From an uncultured Lachnospiraceae bacterium (GTDB lineage: Bacteria; Bacillota; Clostridia; Lachnospirales; Lachnospiraceae): DNA of 5,533 bases. Location of the stretch: NCBI GenBank assembly GCA_934371475.1, contig CAKRNX010000153.1, positions 1 through 5,533 of the forward strand, read 5' to 3'. Position 1 is the first letter of the stretch. Every line of letters starts with the position of its first letter. Positions 5,457 through 5,533 of this stretch are shown piece by piece. The position numbers and the translations under genes were made by a program. Under the pieces are notes generated by a model. That model did not search any database and was not told where the DNA came from. It worked only from the letters and a program-made list of their open reading frames with translations.

Positions 5457-5533
5457 TGCCGGAGGCTTTTTGTTTCACAGGACGCAATTTCCTGTGAAGC
5501 AACAAAAGTGTGCTTCGCACACCCCGTGGACCA
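5457..5533. repeat. 77-bp palindromic direct repeat, copy 2 (cut by window edge)
   Basis: Exact copy of 5299-5375, with the same hairpins at 5466-5508 and 5508-5522. Identity continues to the last base of the window, so the true end of the repeat and the number of copies are unknown. Confidence 0.85.

Noticed and set aside
5204..5520. Minus-strand frames containing RSTLLLLHRKLRPVKQKASG
   Set aside because: Both are translations of the two copies of the palindromic repeat, and one overlaps the gerAB start. No independent coding evidence.
5299..5533. CRISPR array
   Set aside because: The repeats are 77 bp with internal hairpins and only two copies, the spacer is 81 bp, and no cas genes are present. 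This does not fit CRISPR geometry.

Overview
The window looks like chromosomal DNA of an anaerobic, spore-forming Clostridia, most likely Lachnospiraceae. This is inferred from a GerAB/GerAC-type spore germination gene, the style of the L-lactate dehydrogenase and a tail peptide resembling Na+-pumping decarboxylase beta subunits. It cannot be proved from the window alone.

Layout. (1) Positions 2-706, + strand: the 3' part of a gene whose start lies outside the window. It encodes a Ser/Thr/Glu-rich linker, a small acidic domain, a second acidic linker and a C-terminal ISIIGGADGPTSVFIAGK peptide. (2) Positions 724-914: a long imperfect palindrome of about 190 bp with nested inverted repeats, between two convergent genes. 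It is MITE-like or a structured RNA/terminator. (3) Positions 924-1997, - strand: a one-piece GT2 glycosyltransferase plus GtrA membrane protein with its own promoter. (4) Positions 2134-2177: a strong intrinsic terminator. (5) Positions 2235-3173, - strand: an L-lactate dehydrogenase-family enzyme with a good extended -10 promoter. It carries arginine, not glutamine, at the substrate-specificity position. (6) Positions 3276-3450: a T-rich gap without a convincing gene. (7) Positions 3451-5217, - strand: one 588-codon frame that joins a ten-helix GerAB-type permease to a short GerAC-type lipoprotein. (8) Positions 5218-5533: no recognisable gene, but a 77-bp perfect direct repeat with a 158-bp period, full of hairpins and cut by the window edge.

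The most informative observation is the GerAB-GerAC junction. At positions 4130-4136 the coding (minus) strand has seven A residues directly after an ATG. With eight A residues the same DNA would read as two ordinary overlapping genes. The permease would stop 3 codons after the A tract, and the lipoprotein would start at that ATG in the frame actually used downstream. The fusion is therefore best explained as a one-base homopolymer change, which could be a real mutation, a phase-variable or slippage site, or a sequencing error.

The genes do not form one pathway. ldh is a fermentation enzyme with its own promoter and terminator, the GT2-GtrA gene belongs to envelope or lipid-linked glycan biosynthesis, and the ger gene belongs to spore germination. 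The two repeat families lie in intergenic space.
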